Positions 48,001 to 57,858 of a stretch of DNA of 64,000 nt are shown in pieces. Under the pieces are notes generated by a model. The model worked only from the letters and a program-made list of their open reading frames with translations, was not told the DNA's origin and ran no database searches. The translations under genes were made by a program, and so were the position numbers. Numbering within the stretch: position 1 is the first letter of the stretch; every line of letters begins with the position of its first letter. This DNA is from Stomoxys calcitrans (taxonomy: Eukaryota > Arthropoda > Insecta > Diptera > Muscidae): positions 176,055,896-176,119,895 of the forward strand of contig NC_081555.1 of the NCBI RefSeq assembly GCF_963082655.1, in the 5' to 3' direction.

Positions 48001-48645
48001 CCTTAGGTTTGATTCAAAGTATGTTATTCAAAAAAAATATCTAGGAATCTCGAAAGCCGTTACAGCCATTGACATAACTTTAAATGCAAATACATCCAAA
48101 TATTGTGGATATTTATATCGATTTACTGCAACCTTTTGAGTCTTGAATAATTTTTTATATTCCATTGTCATATACAGAGGAAGAACTAGGCGTTACTCCA
48201 AATCGTAAACGAAAGGCTGGTGATGCTGTTAGCATGCGTTCCGGCAAGACAAACGCATCGCGTTACACAACAGGCGGTAAAGGTATACACAGACCAGTGG
48301 GAGCCGCCAGCGATGCTATGTCCACAAAATCCGGTTATTCAGCTAAATCTGGAAAGTCACAGGCTGGTACAGAGTATTCTACCAAAAAAGCCAAGGGTGA
48401 TATGAAAAAGAAAGGCAAATTGGATCCATATGCTTATATACCACTCAGCAGAAACACATTAAATAAGAGGTAAGATTGCCAAAGCAACAAAATTGTTTGC
48501 CCATAGTTAAACAACTGAAATGAATTTTTATGCTTGCAGAAAACGGGCCAAACATGCGGGCACATTTAAAAATATTGTTAATGGCGCCCGCAAGGGAGCA
48601 CTTAAGGGTGTGAAAAGTAAAGTAGCCAAGGCCTACAAGAAATAA
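42050..48645 (+). CDS. Rrp12: RRP12-like HEAT-repeat ribosome biogenesis protein
   Basis: Twelve exons join in frame to about 1388 codons: 42050-42191, 42255-42814, 42876-42992, 43048-44481, 44540-44802, 44859-44993, 45060-45492, 45563-45837, 45907-46085, 46157-46387, 48178-48469, 48540-48645. All donors are GT and all acceptors AG. The start [20 protein letters not shown] is the conserved basic N-terminus of RRP12. The body is helical HEAT-like sequence ([17 protein letters not shown] across exons 2/3, [20 protein letters not shown] in exon 4), and the C-terminus is acidic then basic ([24 protein letters not shown]; stop 48643-48645). In yeast and animals RRP12 is a nucleolar/nuclear karyopherin-like factor for pre-ribosome maturation and export. 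Introns are 54-75 bp except intron 10 (46388-48177), which holds repeat debris. For exon 3 the acceptor CGTAG|ATAATA (42875/42876) was chosen over two later AGs because only it keeps phase and the family sequence. Convergent with Tango2. Confidence 0.96.
46840..47310. repeat. Diverged direct repeat inside Rrp12 intron 10
   Basis: CACTCAGTATTTATGCAAGA and GCTGGGCCGCCCGGTCTCTC (about 46879-46920) recur in diverged form at about 47210-47245 (CACTCAATATTTAAGCAAGA, GCCGGTGACGGCC). Both are followed by CGACT...GATTGTC-type sequence. The G+C content is well above the neighbouring exons, so I infer an inserted retrotransposon leader or UTR. Confidence 0.5.
47379..47530 (-). mobile_element. S2 repeat flanked by a 27-bp inverted repeat, in Rrp12 intron 10
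   Basis: 47379-47405 (CCCGGCACGGGAGTGCCAGT...) and 47504-47530 (ACCATGCAGTGGCACTCCCG...) are near-complementary. Between them lies the inverse of S2 (GGTCCGGTACGTACCGGATT, TGGAGTTCTTTATCGGCAAG, GGCTGCCGTCT). Confidence 0.65.
47760..48005 (+). pseudogene. LINE (jockey-like) C-terminal remnant in Rrp12 intron 10
   Basis: [20 protein letters not shown] then [20 protein letters not shown], followed after a frameshift by HLHHLCPNC, which reads like the start of the C-terminal Cys-rich motif of jockey-type ORF2. One frameshift and stops; sense strand same as Rrp12. Confidence 0.6.
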
Positions 48646-48812
48646 GGGCTGATATATTATTTATATTTTAAATATTTTCCTAAATCAAATAATAGCCTGT
48701 GTATATTTATGCAATGAACTCAAAGTCTTAAAAAACAAATTTAAATTTAATGGTAAAATATCATTTATGCACTTGTATTAGGTATGCGACATTTGAATAT
48801 TTATTATTTTTG

Positions 48813-48818
48813 AATAAA
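48813..48818 (+). promoter_or_regulatory. Probable Rrp12 polyadenylation signal
   Basis: AATAAA in TTGAATAAAATAAAACTACG, about 170 bases past the Rrp12 stop and 165 before the converging Tango2 stop. The intergenic gap is only 337 bp, so the two 3' UTRs are close or overlapping. Confidence 0.5.
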
Positions 48819-48982
48819 ATAAAACTACGTTAAAGATAAAAAAAATCCTGAGCAAAAAGTTTGGTTTAAAAAAAAAATACTACTTAGAATGTAGAGCCCT
48901 ACAACTATAAATCCAATTATAATTGACATTAAAGCACATTGTGATGTTATTGTGATGTCCCCACAGCCGTCTACGGTATGAC

Positions 48983-50364
48983 TTAGAATAAATATTGGGT
49001 CTCAATATGATGTCTGGACCATTCACCCTCTGGATCTTGAGTTTTCATTGTTTCCTCGATAAAATGCATTTTGTTATGGGCATCTACCAAGATAACTGTG
49101 TGTGTGCGACTGCCATAACCATGGCCGGGTACACAAACATTTAATGCACTGAGATGTTCACCCCAATTTGGGGCTCTACGCATGAGTTCTGCATCGGGCC
49201 AAAACTTCTCTTTGCACTTGAGCAACTCCATTAACTGATCGATTAGTTCATTTTGACTAGGCTGTTGTTCCTTTTGAAACTTTTCAACTATCTTTTGAAA
49301 ACGGTTGCGTCCATAGCGAACTTTTTCAAAGGGTGCCGAGGGAAGACTATTGCCAAAGCCATAACAGGTGTTCTCTTTGTATTCGACCAGACTGGCTGGT
49401 GCATTGCTGCAAAGTGTCACCAAAGCTGGTCGAGTAGATGGTCTGCAATAGTTGGAGAGAAGATGGTAACTTAAGATGAGTACGTCCCAATACATTTCAT
49501 TTGTTACTTACCCAATTTCAATGGAAACAAAGTTGAAGGCACTGTATTTACTGCAATCTGCCAACAAACTGCGATTATAATTGACATGATCAAACCCCTC
49601 AGTGTAATTGCTTACATAGTCCGAAACTAGCATACCACGGCCTAATAAAGAATTATTATTGTGTTGTAGTGATGACTGTGGACAAGTCAGTGGATGAGGG
49701 TCAATTTGTTCGGTACTTTGAGAAGGGGGTTTGTAACCATTTATTGTTTGAGTAGTCGGGGATTTGGAAGATTCTTGTTGCTCTTGAGTATGTTGGTTGT
49801 GAAGTAGAATGTTGTGGTTAAAAACTATGGACATATCAAATGAGTTTGTGAATAATAATGTTTTGTGGTGCGTAGGTAAGGAAAAGTGGACCAGGTGAGC
49901 CCAGTCAGCGGGTCAGGTATGAGAAAGGAAAAGTAATGGAAATAATTATTAATTATAACATTCTAATCTTTTTCATAATTAACATACAAAATGAACCATG
50001 TCCGAACAAAGAATTTAATGGATGACCTCTAGCCCCTAGATGTGCAATTTTGATGTGTGTTAATGGCCCGAAAAAAATTAAAAACTTTCTTACACTTACC
50101 CACAGCATTACGAGGTTTGGGTTCACCAGTAAGGTTTAGTAAAGCGGCTATTTTGAAAATTCCATCTTGCCCCGAAATAGCCAACCACGTGCCGCCTTCA
50201 CGACCTGGTTCCATATCTATGCCACCATAACAATTCTCCACATTCTGCCATTTGGCTACTTCTTTGGTGTCACGCGCATAGAACTCATCACGATTGGAGG
50301 CCAGTATCAATTTATAACCATTGACTTGGGGGTTTGAATTGACATAGAAGAATATGACACACAT
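48983..50364 (-). CDS. Tango2: TANGO2 homologue (NRDE family)
   Basis: Exons on the minus strand: 50364-50100, 49641-49512, 49442-48983, giving about 284 codons, the usual TANGO2 length. The start MCVIFFYVN puts Cys at position 2, as in the family, where Met removal exposes it. The family motif is ASNRDEFYARDT (about residues 23-34), followed by GREGGTWLAIS and IAALLNLTGEPKPRNAVG. Exon 2 begins RGMLVSDYVSNY; exon 3 holds FGNSLPSAPFEKVRYGR and ends with RTHTVILVD and IETQYLF. Splice sites: donor G|GTAAGT at 50099, acceptor TTATTAG at 49642, donor G|GTAAGT at 49511, acceptor TTGCAG at 49443. The open frame extends upstream of exon 2 into the intron, but family sequence requires the splice. TANGO2 is linked to secretory-pathway/Golgi organisation in fly screens and to lipid/haem handling in mitochondria. 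No disruption seen. Confidence 0.95.
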
Positions 50365-51092
50365 AATTTTTCCAAACTCGCTACTACAAAGCTATTTATA
50401 CGTCGATCCTACACAATTTTGAGATTATCTCTACGCAGAGACCTTTGACGGAGCAGGAGGAGAAGTTCTTTTGTTTAAACTTTTGATTAGCCCTCATAAA
50501 AATAAACCGAGGCAATGAACGAACGAAGTTATCAACTTATCTTTCTCGCTTCTAATGAATAGCGTATCTAAGGCCAAACAAAGTTCACAACGCACGTCTG
50601 CAATATTGAAAACAAAGTAATAATATTTGCATAAATTACAAACGAAAACCTAATTTACTATTTATCTTATGCCGTTTCGATGGCAAAAATAAGTATTTTG
50701 GTAGGTAGGTAGGTCTGTCAACCGCTTGTTGTTTGACCAAGGGAAGTGAGGGTGTTGAAGTTGTTGTCGATGCATTTGAAAACACAAAACAGCTGATGCC
50801 ACGCAAAAATAGTACCGTTCACACTCCATGAAAACTGCAGTCAGTTAAAATGGGTTAAAATCGCAACCTAAAATTACGCGCATGGTAAAGGAACAAATTA
50901 AATTGAAAATGGGAAACGTAAAGGTAAGTATGAGGATTCTCCATTGGAAGGCAAGGCGGCAAGGAGCCATTAATAGAAGGTTAGGTCACTTGCGAAAGCA
51001 TAAAGTGGATAGGCCCCATGAACATCATTAAGGATGTCAAATCTGCCAATTGAAAATGTCATCAAATTGTCAGTTGATTTTTTTCCTTCATT
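50365..51092. other. Tango2 upstream region, otherwise intergenic
   Basis: No gene recognised. GTAGGTAGGTAGGT at about 50701-50715 is a short simple repeat. The Tango2 promoter is presumably within the first few hundred bases left of this coordinate, but no core element stands out. Confidence 0.35.
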
Positions 51093-52138
51093 CCAAGGTG
51101 TATTTACAAGGTGGCCGCATCGGCAAATTGCTACAACAAAGCACTTTTTTTGGGAACTTCATATGTCAAAATTTGTAAACAAACATTTAAAATTTTCGGC
51201 AAATTTGCTTCGACCAATCAGAGCAAGAAGAAGGAAGTTTAATTTTAATTTTTGGGTGACAAGCAAAAAAAAATGTAAAAACGTTCAAAATTGCTATTAG
51301 CTCCAGACAAAACTATCAATATGGCAGGTTTAAATATAGTTCTCACTAGGTTGTTATAGCGGTAAAGTAGCTACCAAGTCCTGATCCCTCTATATGCCGC
51401 CTCTTGGTCGCAGAGAACACAACAAACTGCTACAACAACAACTCATTTAACCAAGGCGTATTTAATAAGGTGGCCGCATCGGCGAATTGCTACAACAACA
51501 TCTTTTTTGGGAACTTGATATGTCAAAATTTGTAAGCAAGGCGAACAAAATTCTATTCGCCGTGACATTTCAAATTTGCTTCGACCAATAAGAGCAAGAT
51601 AGGCAGAGGACAGTTGTAAGGTAATCGACTCTAGGCAGATCCAGATTCTTCAGCATCAGTGTAAAGATTCTGTCTGGAAACAGCGCTTTGCGCGACTTTG
51701 CACCACGGATGATGTACGGTTGCTGTTGTTGTTGAAGCAGTTTGTTGTACAGTGAAAGACTATATCGGGCCAATGCGGTACGTACAACGGGCTGCCATTT
51801 GATTGCACTGTAATTTGTGATGGCTGTCCAGAGGCACGGATATACAAATTGCTCCCCTTCTAGCCATTTCACTCTCGGATCAATAAATTGACGTTTATCT
51901 AAGGAAAATTCCTCAAAAGTATCGCCATCACTTTTTATTAAAAAAAATTGTTTTTTTGCTTGCAAATTTTTTAAAGCGAGTTAAATGGCTCTTACTCTCC
52001 TGCAAATTTTTACGCGAACAGACCTATTGCGGTTTGTTGTGAATGTAAACACTGAACTGACATCTTAATACTGTCAAACTGGCCGGCTGTTTTCAGCTGT
52101 TCGCGTGAGACCACCTTCATTAATCCATCTTGGATTAA
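51093..52138. mobile_element. Composite of inverted-repeat element fragments (CCAAGGYGTATTTA ends)
   Basis: Two direct left ends, CCAAGGTGTATTTACAAGGT (51093) and CCAAGGCGTATTTAATAAGG (51451), each continue GGCCGCATCGGC and AATTGCTACAACAA and later TTTGCTTCGACCAATMAGAGC. The right end at 52138 (ACCACCTTCATTAATCCATC, TTGG) is inverse to the element at 40846-41117 (AACAGCTGTT-type core). The minus ORF 51570-51965 inside is open for 131 codons but runs through an S2 repeat (51728-51797) that supplies its poly-Gln, so it is not accepted as a gene. S2-like sequence also at 51340-51445. Confidence 0.55.
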
Positions 52139-52587
52139 GCTCTATGTAAAGACTGGTACTATATTTGCTTTTCTTGATATTTTTCGCCGATTACTATTTT
52201 TAGATAATTGATTTTAAAGCAAATAAACTTGATGATACATTCCGTGAGACATTCCCTCAATACTTATGGTAAAAATTTAATAAAATTGTGTATTAATAAA
52301 ATTTGATGATACATTCCGTAGGACATTCCCTCAATACTTATGTTAAAAATTTGATAAAATTGTTATTTGTGTAGTGTTTCAAAAAGTAATCGCGAAAAAC
52401 TTGGGTTTTCAACAGTGAAAAACAAACAAAGTACCAGCCATAACAAAGGAAAGATTAATAATTTTGATTAATATTATTTTTTTTTAATATTAATATTTAA
52501 TATTAATATTTATTTTTTTTGTCGGATAAATTAATTTTTATTCAAAGTAAGAAATGTAAAAAATAAGGAGAGTAATTCACGCATACA
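52139..52587. other. AT-rich stretch with a short duplication
   Basis: TTGATGATACATTCCGTGAG, ACATTCCCTCAATACTTATG (about 52229-52270) is repeated at about 52302-52342 after TAATAAAATT. TTAATATTAATATTTAATAT follows at about 52485. No gene. Confidence 0.5.
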
Positions 52588-52971
52588 TAGAGCTGGCAAA
52601 ATATCGATGGCATTATCGATATTTTATTTTTTGTCTGAATATCGATTGATATTTACATATCGATACTATGGCAAAGTAAAATTGTTTGCAAAATTGAACA
52701 AAAATGTGTATTCTAAAGATACGTTGCGTTTATAGAGGGCGCTATTTTCTTCTTATTTGGTTAAAATTTTGACTTCCAACTTACTTTATTAAATTTAGTT
52801 TTATTCGGTCTATGCATTGATATGGCTTCTATATAAATTGACCTTCTGATTTTTACTTCTCATTTTCGTTTTTAAATAAAGGTGATGGGAAATTAAAGAT
52901 AGTATCGATACTATCGATATATTTTATAAGAAATATCGCATGTTGCGTATATCGATAGATTGCCTGTTCTA
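52588..52971. mobile_element. MITE with 8-bp target duplication and ATCGAT-rich ends, copy 1
   Basis: Left end TAGAGCTGGCAAAATATCGA, then TGGCATTATCGATATTTT; right end ATCGATAGATTGCCTGTTCT + A. Flanks CGCATACA (52580-52587) and CCCATACA (52972-52979) match at 7 of 8 bases. About 384 bp. Interior has CTATAGAGGGCGC-like sequence shared with copy 2 and AGTATCGATACTATCGATAT. Non-coding. Confidence 0.82.
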
Positions 52972-53008
52972 CCCATACAGTCTTATTATCATTTTGTGCA
53001 CCACTGGA

Positions 53009-53373
53009 TAGAGCTGGCAAAATATCGATGACACTATCGATATTTAATTTTTTCACTGTTTTGCAAAATTAAACAAAAATAAGCGATGAGACACTAATGT
53101 ATCCTTTAGGGTACATTGCGCCTATAGAGGGCGCAATTTACACCCAATTAGGCTTAACATTTTGTATAATGATTTCTCTCATGACTTCCAACCGATATTA
53201 TTATTCTTGGTTTTATTTGGTCTGTGCATTGATATTGCTTCTATATAAATCGATCTCCTGATTTTTAGTTCTCATTAGCGTTTGAAATAAAGGAAATGGG
53301 AAAATAACGACAGTATCGATATTTATTATTAAAACTATCGAATGTTGCTATTATCGATAGTTTGCCAGCTCTA
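53009..53373. mobile_element. Same MITE family, copy 2, perfect 8-bp target duplication
   Basis: Left end TAGAGCTGGCAAAATATCGA, then TGACACTATCGATATTT; right end TTATCGATAGTTTGCCAGCT + CTA. CCACTGGA occurs at 53001-53008 and 53374-53381 exactly. 365 bp. Interior shared with copy 1: AGGGCGC, CTGTGCATTGATATTGCTTC, CTCCTGATTTTTAGTTCTCA. The 8-bp duplication fits hAT or P-type elements. Confidence 0.92.
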
Positions 53374-53689
53374 CCACTGGACTAAGCTAAAACTGACTTT
53401 GGCAATGCTATCAAATGTAACGGCGGACGATGAGGGCATGTGTGACCAAAAATGTTAAATATACCGCACATGGTACAATGCAGTGCATCCTGTATAGCGC
53501 ATAAGACAAGTCATAATTCGATTCAACTTTTTGGTAAACTGCGTCAAAAGTTACAAAGAATAGCTATATAAATAAAAACTAAAAGCGATGGAGATGATAC
53601 CGACATGTGACAAAAATCATACGACGACACAACAGGGTCAAAATTAACAAGTAACAGCGTGCTAAGTTTGTAGAAGTCATTGTGTAATA

Positions 53690-54259
53690 TTTCAGTTCAT
53701 TCGGATAAGAATTGCGTCCTGTAGGGGCTCAAGAATGAAAATCGGGAGATAGGTTTTTTATGAGAGCTGTATCAAGCTATTGATCGATTCAGACCATATT
53801 AGACACGTTTTTTGAAGGTCATGAGAGAAGCCGTTGTACAAAATTTCTGCCAAATTTTTGAGAATCGCTCCCTCTAGAGGCTCAAGAAGTCAAGATCCCA
53901 GATCGGTTTATATGGCAGCTATGTCAGGATACGCACAGTTATTGGAAGTCATAATAAAACACCTCATGCAAAATTTCAGCCAAATTGGATGAGAATTGCG
54001 CGCTCTAGTGGATCAAGAAGTCAAGATTCAATATCGGTTTATATGGCAGCTTAATCTGGTTATGGACCGATTTGAACCATATTTGGCACAGTTGTTGGAA
54101 ATCATAACTGAACACCTCATGCAAAATTTCCATCGGATAAGAATTGCGCCCTCTAGAGGCTCAAGAAATCAAGATCCAAGATCGGTTTATATGACAGCTA
54201 TATCTAAATATGAACCGATATGGCGCATTTACAATCCCAACCGACCTACACTTATTATA
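53690..54259 (+). repeat. R-family repeat, left part, interrupted by the Tc1 element
   Basis: Units with GCAAAATTTCAGCCAAATTG, GAGAATTGCGC, CTCAAGAAGTCAAGAT and GATCGGTTTATATGGCAGCT, ending AATCCCAACCGACCTACACT. It resumes at 55900 with GGTATTTATACAAAATTTCA, AGCGGCTAGC and GACAAACAGACGGACGGACA (to about 56070). The junction sequence matches the complement at 56780-56820, confirming the split. Confidence 0.8.
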
Positions 54260-55899
54260 CAGCGGTCAAAAAAAGTATTCATCATTCAATGTTTTTTTTT
54301 TAATAAGTCTACAAAAGACAATTGGAATAAAAACATATTAAACTAATGATGCAGTAGTGCTTGTGTGATATATATGTACACAATTTCATTGTTTTTAAAG
54401 AAAAAAATAGTATTTATTGGAACAAAAAGGGCCATTTTACAGCTGAACACAAAAAATTAAACAAAAAAAGTATTCATCATTGCAAAAAAAACAAAAAAAT
54501 AAATAACATAATTTAAAAAAATTAATACTTTGTTATCCGACCACCGCGTCTTATAACTTTTTTTAAACGGTTTGACATCGATTGGACTAATTTAGCGGTT
54601 ATATTTTGGTCTCTATTAGTCCATTCCTCCATTATCACCTGTTGCATTTGACTCTTGCTCGAAAAATTGCGCGTTCTCAATTTGCGTTCAAGATGTTCCC
54701 AAAGATGTTCAATTGGGTTCAAGTCGGGACTTTGAGGAGGAGTTTAATGACTTTGGGGCAGTTATACAGCATCCACATCTTGGTATTTAAAGCAGAATGT
54801 TTGGGGTCATTATCTTGATAATATTGAAAGTTATTACCAAGCCCAAGTTTTACAGCACTATCTTTTAAATTCCTCTTTAAAATGTCAATGTAATACTTAT
54901 GATCCATTACTCCATTAATAATTTCAAGATTTCCCGCTCCTGAAGCCGCCATACACCCCCAAACCATTAAACCACCTCCACCATGTTTTACAGTAGCAAC
55001 TGTGTTTCGTTCTTCAAGCTCTGTATTTGGTTTTCTGTACACTATGACCTTTCCATCGCACCCAAAAAGATTAAACTTGCTCTCGTCTGCAAAAATGACT
55101 GTTTTCCAAAATGATTCGGGCTGTTTTACATACATTTTTGCGAAGTTTAGCCTTTTCACTCGGTTTATTTTATTTATAAAGGGCTTCTTACGTGCAGTTC
55201 TTCCTCTGTAACTATGCCTTTTGAGTGTATTTCGAATTGTTTGTGTAGTAACTTCCTTCCCTAAATATTCCATAGTGTTTTTACGAAGAATGGTCGCATT
55301 TGTCTTCGGAGTTTTCTGAACTTGCCGCACTAGCCAACGCACATCTCCAACTGAAAGTGCTTTTGGTCGAACAGATCTTGGTTTATTGTCAACAGTTTTC
55401 GTTTCTGTCCACTTTCTGATGATGGATTGTATAGTAGATCGTGGTCTATTTAATATTTCACTGATAGTTTTTTGAGTTAAACCATTCCTGTGGTGTTTTA
55501 TTATCAAAACTTTTACCTCATCAGAAACCTCGTTTTGCTTACGACCCATTGTGACAAAAACTATATTTTCAATGAAATTAAATATTTGCTGTCAAGGGCA
55601 AAGCCTCCTTTACTAAATAAAACAGAAAAGGGGGATTCCCAAATAATATTTGAATTTGACTTTGATGATAGCACATCAATGATGAATACTTTTTTTGTTC
55701 TGTTTTTGGTGTTATAATATAAAATTGCATTTTTTGCGCTAATTAAATTTATTTTTTGAATTTATTTTAAAGCATATTACGAAAAATAAACTATTGCATA
55801 AAACTACATTATTTGTTTACTTTAAATTTTCTTCAATTACCCAAAATAAGTGAATTTATTATCAATTTTGCTAATGATGAATACTTTTTTTGACCGCTG
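54260..55899 (-). mobile_element. Tc1-like DNA transposon of the IR/DR type, complete ends
   Basis: 1640 bp, flanked by TA (54258-54259 and 55900-55901). The outer 27 bp are a perfect inverted repeat beginning CAGCGGTCAAAAAAAGTATT. AAAAAAAGTATTCATCATT recurs internally at 54463-54481, and its complement at 55678-55696, so each 222-bp end carries two direct copies of the presumed transposase site. One transposase gene lies between. Inserted in an R repeat. Confidence 0.95.
54522..55549 (-). pseudogene. Tc1-like DDE transposase, one frameshift
   Basis: Minus frame from ATG 55549 gives MGRKQNEVSDEVKVLIIKHH with paired helix-turn-helix regions (ISEILNRPRSTIQSIIRKW, about residues 30-48), FADESKFNLFGCDGK (first catalytic Asp, about residue 152), HGGGGLMVWGCMAASGAG, and YYQDNDPKHSALNT (second Asp, about 245). 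The frame then ends early (stop about 54719). The remaining C-terminus, SPDLNPIEHLWEHLERKL (catalytic Glu in PIEH), runs on in another frame to 54522. One 1-nt indel within about 54725-54750 accounts for the break; otherwise all DDE residues are present and total length (about 340 residues) is normal. Probably inactive but young. Confidence 0.92.
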
Positions 55900-56224
55900 T
55901 AGGTATTTATACAAAATTTCAAGCGGCTAGCTTTACTCCTTCGAAAGTTTGCTTGCTTTCGACAAACAGACGGACGGACATTGCTAGATGACGATCAATA
56001 ATATATATACTTTATGAGGTCTTAGACGAATATTTCGAGGAGTTACAAACAGTTACATTCTATGGTGGAGGGTATAAAAATCACTATGTCTTCACACAAA
56101 TCTGTAATTGACAAGCCCATCGAGAAAAATACTGCATTCACGGACCATTGTGCAAAAACGAGACACAAACTTAACTTTGACGACGTAGTGATATTGGCTG
56201 AATGTTGAACATTACAGATTTCCC

Positions 56225-56435
56225 TTCAGTGATGTCTCCAATTGAGCTGAATGATAAAAGTCCTCCTTTTTATTGCCAAGTCCAATCAGCATGCCCCAGA
56301 GCGATAACACTTGGCGGTGAAGTTTAATGCGGCTGATTACCTCACAAATTTCATAACGATCGCTGAAAATTTTCCCATATCTCGCCCATGCGTTCAGCGT
56401 CAAACTTGGATAAGCTAACCTCTAAGCAAGGGTGG
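56225..56435 (-). mobile_element. Diverged SINE copy
   Basis: AAAAGTCCTCCTTTTTATTG, AGTCCAATCAGCATGCC, GATTACCTCACAAATTTCAT, CGCTGAAAATTTTCCCATAT, CATGCGTTCAGCGTCAAACT, AAGCTAACCTCT track the inverse SINE with many differences and small deletions. An older copy than 19946-20270. Confidence 0.65.
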
Positions 56436-56565
56436 CCTCCAAATCTTGAAACTGAGAAGAATAAATGCTCTCTAATGCATTCTGGTGTGTTCTGTGGCAA
56501 ACTTTCACTTTTCCCCTCAAATAAATTTGTTATTATCACGGAAACAAAAAGTCCAAATTAATTAT

Positions 56566-57858
56566 TATACCCTCCATAGGATGGGGGTATACTAATTTCG
56601 TCAATCTGTTTGTAACACCTCGAAGAATGCGTCTAAGACCCCATAAAGTATATAAATTCTTGATCGTCATCACGTTTTAAGTCGATCTAGCCATGTCCGT
56701 CCGTCAGTCCGTTCCTCCGTCCGTCTGTCTGTCGAAAGCACGCTAGCTTTCGAAGGAGTGAAGCCAGCCGCTTGAAATTTTGCACAAATTCTTATTATTA
56801 GTTTAGGTCGGTTGGGATTGTGAATGTGCTAAATCGGTCCAGTTTTTGATATAGCTGCCATATAAACCGATCTTGGGTCTTGACTTCTTGAGCCTCCAGA
56901 GGGCGCAATTCCAGTCCGATTTGACTGAAATTTTGCACGTGGTGTTTTGGTATCACTTCCAACAACTGCGCTGAGTATGCTTCAAATCGGTCCATGGTTT
57001 TGATATAGCTGCCATATGAACCGATCTTCGGTCTGGACTTTTGATTGACATTTTGCACGTGGTGTTTTGGTATCACTTCCAACAATTGCGCTAAGAATGG
57101 TTTCAATCCGATCCATATAATCCGATCTGGGGTCTTGGCTACTTGAGCCTCTAGAGGGCGCAATTCTCGTCCGATTTGACTGAAATTTTGCACGTAGTGT
57201 TTTGGTATCACTTTCAACAACTGTGTTAAGTATGATTCAAATCGGTTCATAATCTGGCATAGCTCTCATATAAACCGATCTTGGATCTTGACTCCTTGAG
57301 CCAATAGAGCGCGCAATTCTCATCCAATTTGGCTAAAATTTTGCATGAGGTGTTTTGTTATGACTTCCAATAATTGTGCTAAGTATGACGTAAATCGGTA
57401 CATAACCTGATATAGCTGCCATCTAAACCGTTTTGGGATCTTGACTTCTTGAGCCTCTGGAGGGCCCAATTCTCATCCAATTTGACAGACATTTTGTACA
57501 ACGGCTTCTCTCATGACCTTCAACATACGTGCGTAATAGGGTCTAAATCGATGAATAGCTTGATACAGCTCCCATATAAACCTATCTCCCGATTTTGCTT
57601 CTTGAGCCTCTACAAGGCGTAATTCTTATCCGAATGAACTGAAATATTACACAATGACTTCTACAATGTTCAGCATTCATTTATGGTCCGAATCGGACTA
57701 TAACTTGATATAGCCCCAATAGCATAACATTTCTTATTCAATATTCTTTGTTTGCCTAAAAAGAGATACCGCGCATAGAACTCGACAAATGCGATCCATG
57801 GTGGAGGGTACATATGATTCGGCCCTGTCGAACTTAGCACGCTCTTACTTGTTTGTTT
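56566..57858 (-). repeat. R-family repeat, complete-looking copy
   Basis: Left end TTATACCCTCCATAGGATGG, then GTAACACCTCGAAGAATGCG, TTAAGTCGATCTAGCCATGT, CGTCCGTCTGTCTGTCGAAA. About seven units with AGCTGCCATATAAACCGATC, TTGACTTCTTGAGCCTCCAG, GGGCGCAATTC and ATTTTGCACGTGGTGTTTTG. Right end CCATGGTGGAGGGTACATAT, GATTCGGCCCTGTCGAACTT, AGCACGCTCTTACTTGTTT. The two ends carry complementary TACCCTCCA motifs. The 56798-57250 ORF is unit read-through. Confidence 0.82.

Noticed and set aside
49508..49834. 108-codon minus ORF as an alternative Tango2 exon start
   Set aside because: Family sequence resumes only after the acceptor at 49642; the upstream part is intron and low-complexity Gln/Ser/Asn.
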